From Pseudorhizobium endolithicum (lineage in GTDB: Bacteria; Pseudomonadota; Alphaproteobacteria; Rhizobiales; Rhizobiaceae), in contig NZ_CABFWF030000012.1 in the NCBI RefSeq assembly GCF_902153245.2, positions 374,501 to 438,500 on the forward strand: a DNA stretch of 64,000 bases, given 5' to 3'. Every line of letters starts with the position of its first letter. Position 1 is the stretch's first letter. Below, in pieces: positions 62,237 to 64,000 of this stretch. Position numbers and translations under genes: made by a program. The notes under the pieces are model-generated. The model searched no databases and had not been told where the DNA came from. It saw only the letters and a program-made list of their open reading frames with translations.

Positions 62237-62819
62237 GAAGGACAAGCTGCGCGACTACCGGCTTCGGATGAAGCTCAAGCCGAAGCGCATCTTCCAGATG
62301 CGGGTGGCCGGGCTGGGGTTTCGTGACGGCCATCTCCTCGTTCATCGCGCGACGCACGAAGCGTTCTGGACCCTGCCGGGCGGACGGGCGGAGTTCGGCG
62401 AGGAAAGTGCGCAGACGCTGCATCGGGAGATGATCGAGGAACTGGGCGTCGAGGTGACCGTCGGCCGGCTGCTGTGGGTCGTGGAGAACTTCTTCCACTA
62501 TGAGGACCGTGACTGGCACGAGCTCGGCTTTTACTATCTGATGGATGTGCCTGAGCATTTCCCGTTTCATGTCGACGACGTCGTGCACCGGGTGCAGGAC
62601 GAGCATCCGCTTGAGTTTCGCTGGATTCCGGCGACGGAAGCCGGGCTGAAGGCCTTCGACTTGCCGCCCTATTTCCTGGCGGGCAAGATCGAGAACCTGC
62701 CCGAGACGACCTGCCACGTCGTCTGGGACGACAACAATCTCGACTCTGACATGTCGCGGAAGGCGTTCCGGCGCTATGAACTGCCTGTGGCCGGGTGTTC
62801 GGGCGGCAGCCGGAACTGA
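62229..62819 (+). CDS. Nudix hydrolase
   Basis: The 196-residue protein contains a perfect Nudix box [23 protein letters not shown] (G-x5-E-x7-REUxEExGU), which binds Mg2+ and hydrolyses nucleoside diphosphates linked to another moiety. The substrate is unknown. The ATG at 62229 overlaps the ruvB stop codon by 8 bp; TTG 62223 is a less likely earlier start. It is thus the last gene of the ruv cluster. Confidence 0.88.
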   Translation: MSKKDKLRDYRLRMKLKPKRIFQMRVAGLGFRDGHLLVHRATHEAFWTLPGGRAEFGEESAQTLHREMIEELGVEVTVGRLLWVVENFFHYEDRDWHELGFYYLMDVPEHFPFHVDDVVHRVQDEHPLEFRWIPATEAGLKAFDLPPYFLAGKIENLPETTCHVVWDDNNLDSDMSRKAFRRYELPVAGCSGGSRN

Positions 62820-62849
62820 AGGAGAACGAAAGTCGCCGGTGTTTGTGCC

Positions 62850-62873
62850 GGAGCGGCCGCGGCGCGCCGCTCC
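62850..62873. terminator. Hairpin between the convergent Nudix and edge genes
   Basis: GGAGCGGC (62850-62857) and GCCGCTCC (62866-62873) form an 8-bp GC-rich stem with a GC-rich loop, 30 bp after the Nudix stop. No T-run is present, so it may not act as an intrinsic terminator. Confidence 0.4.
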
Positions 62874-62882
62874 GATAGGAGG

Positions 62883-64000
62883 TTACCGGCTGGAATGAAG
62901 GAGTTCATCCGCTGCGCTCAACAGGTTCGCATCCACCTCGTATTCATCCGTGAGGTGCAGCGTGCCATCGGCGCAGTCGAACGATTCTCCCTGGGATGAG
63001 GTTGCCTTCCGAAGCCGGGCGAGGGTGTCCGAACTCAGCGTGCCTCCGCCCAGAGGCCTGATCCTTTCACCAAGAAAATCCTCCAGCCATCGAGCGTTTG
63101 CGGGTGAGACCGCAGCTGCTGCAACCGTTGGATTGGCGGAGAAATAACCCTCGATGGCTTGGTTTGTCGGAGCGATGACAAGCAGTTTCACGTTGCTGTC
63201 GTCAAAGCCCTTGATGGCCCCGGAACTCCGGAGCGCAGCCAGGAAGTTGTCGGTGCGCCCCGGCGTTCCTGGAGTTGCACCCAGTTCTGTCAGGCGTTCA
63301 AGGATGGTAGGAAGCTTCGCTTCGACATCCATCGCGTGCTTCTCCGGCTGATAGCTGAGCGCGATAGGCTTGTTGAACGCCCGCTTCCGTATGCCTCGCG
63401 TCCAGTTGTACTCGAAATCGACGAGGAACGTACCTTCAAGCGCCGGTGTTTGTCCCTGGGGAAGCTCAAAGATCACCGCCGGGTTCCAGAGGTAGCCGGC
63501 ATATGACGGCCTAGCTGGATTGGGTGGAACCGCCGGGCCGAGCCAACCGACGCCGGGAAGGCTCGCGCGCCAGGATATGGAGCTCGTTGCGGGGCGAGCA
63601 GCGAATGAAACTTCCGATGCCGTGAAGCTCACGCCGACGCTTGCGCTCAGGGATCCTCCTGCCTTGCCTCCTTCCATTCCGCCCTCTCCGCTCAACTCTC
63701 CGCCGATCGAGAAGCTGATCGTCGCCTGCTCGACCGTGCTGTTGGGACCGAATGTCAACACCCGCGCACCGGGTGTGGTGCATCGGATCTCAAGGTTCAT
63801 GTAGTTGGCATAGAACCCTACCGAAACCCAGTTCGCAGACGGGTTGGAGGGAGACCCCTGGATGCCGTGATAGGTGTCGCCCGCGACCAGGTAGTAGTCC
63901 TTGAGTTGGCTTTGATCGCCTTGTTGCAGTTTATAGACCGGAAGGATTGCCGCGGCCGTCAGTGTCTGGCTCTCGGTGGGCACGCTTCCCCAACCGTAGT
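62883..64000 (-). CDS. Beta-rich protein with fasciclin-like C-terminus (5' end outside window)
   Basis: The frame is open to the right edge, so the N-terminus is missing; GTG 63983 is probably internal. A Gly/Ser-rich beta segment (about 90-140 from that GTG; ATISFSIGGELSGEGG, GGSLSASVGVSFTASEVSF) recalls pore-forming or leukocidin-like folds. A region with SISWRASLPGVGWLGP and LPQGQTPALEGTFLVDFEYNW follows. The last 160 residues (LTELGATPGTPG...FLAALRSSGAIKGFDDSNVKLLVIAPTNQAIEGYF...) resemble a weak fasciclin domain. Both assignments are tentative and function is unknown. Confidence 0.5.
   Translation of the reverse strand, partial: YGWGSVPTESQTLTAAAILPVYKLQQGDQSQLKDYYLVAGDTYHGIQGSPSNPSANWVSVGFYANYMNLEIRCTTPGARVLTFGPNSTVEQATISFSIGGELSGEGGMEGGKAGGSLSASVGVSFTASEVSFAARPATSSISWRASLPGVGWLGPAVPPNPARPSYAGYLWNPAVIFELPQGQTPALEGTFLVDFEYNWTRGIRKRAFNKPIALSYQPEKHAMDVEAKLPTILERLTELGATPGTPGRTDNFLAALRSSGAIKGFDDSNVKLLVIAPTNQAIEGYFSANPTVAAAAVSPANARWLEDFLGERIRPLGGGTLSSDTLARLRKATSSQGESFDCADGTLHLTDEYEVDANLLSAADELLHSSR

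Noticed and set aside
1..64000. tRNA genes, rRNA genes, CRISPR arrays, insertion sequences, prophage
   Set aside because: No T-arm or anticodon patterns, spaced repeats, transposase or phage structural motifs were recognised by eye; a covariance-model scan would settle the tRNA question.

Overview
This 64 kb window is a contiguous piece of chromosome from an alphaproteobacterium of the order Hyphomicrobiales, most likely a Rhizobiaceae member (Rhizobium/Sinorhizobium/Shinella-like). The evidence is high GC with a strong third-position bias, an Omp10-type lipoprotein, homospermidine synthase, a GapR/DUF2312 protein, an RcdA/DUF1465 protein preceded by CtrA boxes, Cys-free L31 and L36, and the tkt-gap-pgk-fba and DUF4164-zapA-6S RNA clusters typical of this order. 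Genus-level placement is inference. No rRNA, tRNA, CRISPR array, prophage or intact insertion sequence was seen.

Layout. 0-8.6 kb: galU (cut by the left edge), an outer-membrane beta-barrel protein, kdsD, an NfeD/SPFH pair, hemH, a periplasmic 5'-nucleotidase with a LysM tail, and omp10. 8.7-20.3 kb: homospermidine synthase, a LysR regulator divergent from an SDR and an Atu4866-like protein, pabB-pabC, pepF, a sigma-54 response regulator, a DUF882 protein and gapR. 20.5-31 kb: N-formylglutamate hydrolase, DUF1036-pyk, a frameshifted alpha/beta hydrolase behind a TPR gene, rpmJ, purE-purK, two DUF465 genes, an ArsR regulator, a TauE transporter, a ThiE-like/Sel1 pair and a DUF1648-like protein. 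31-38.8 kb: an inositol monophosphatase, a MotA/MotB-like envelope pair, an MsbA-like ABC exporter, rpmE, rcdA, DUF1192 and an MFS transporter. 39-47 kb: the Calvin/glycolysis block (fba, pgk, a K+/H+-type antiporter, gap, tkt) on the minus strand. 47-56 kb: DUF4164-zapA-6S RNA, a three-gene two-component cassette, a CNNM/CorC-type protein, 5-formyl-THF cyclo-ligase, YmdB, an MBL protein and YebC. 56-64 kb: an LLM oxidoreductase, a soluble MCP-like protein, the ruvC-ruvA-ruvB locus broken up by two VapBC-type toxin-antitoxin modules, a Nudix hydrolase, and a cell-surface-like protein cut by the right edge.

How the genes fit together. Most of the window is housekeeping: central carbon metabolism (pyk, fba, pgk, gap, tkt), purine and folate metabolism (purE/K, pabB/C, 5-FCL), envelope biogenesis (galU, kdsD, omp10, ABC exporter) and Holliday-junction processing (ruvABC). 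Cell-cycle control appears as rcdA with two perfect TTAA-N7-TTAA boxes upstream and a third between the MCP-like gene and ruvC. The accessory layer is small but notable. One vapBC module lies in each ruv intergenic gap; the first has an antitoxin reading frame broken by a single missing base while its PIN toxin is intact. A histidine kinase/response regulator/hybrid kinase cassette, a small unknown ORF and a CNNM gene lie between 6S RNA and the folate cyclo-ligase gene that usually adjoins it. Other notable regulatory structures are a 27-bp LacI-type palindrome before fba, hairpins that enclose the start codons of the LysR and TPR genes, and operator-like palindromes before both vapBC modules.
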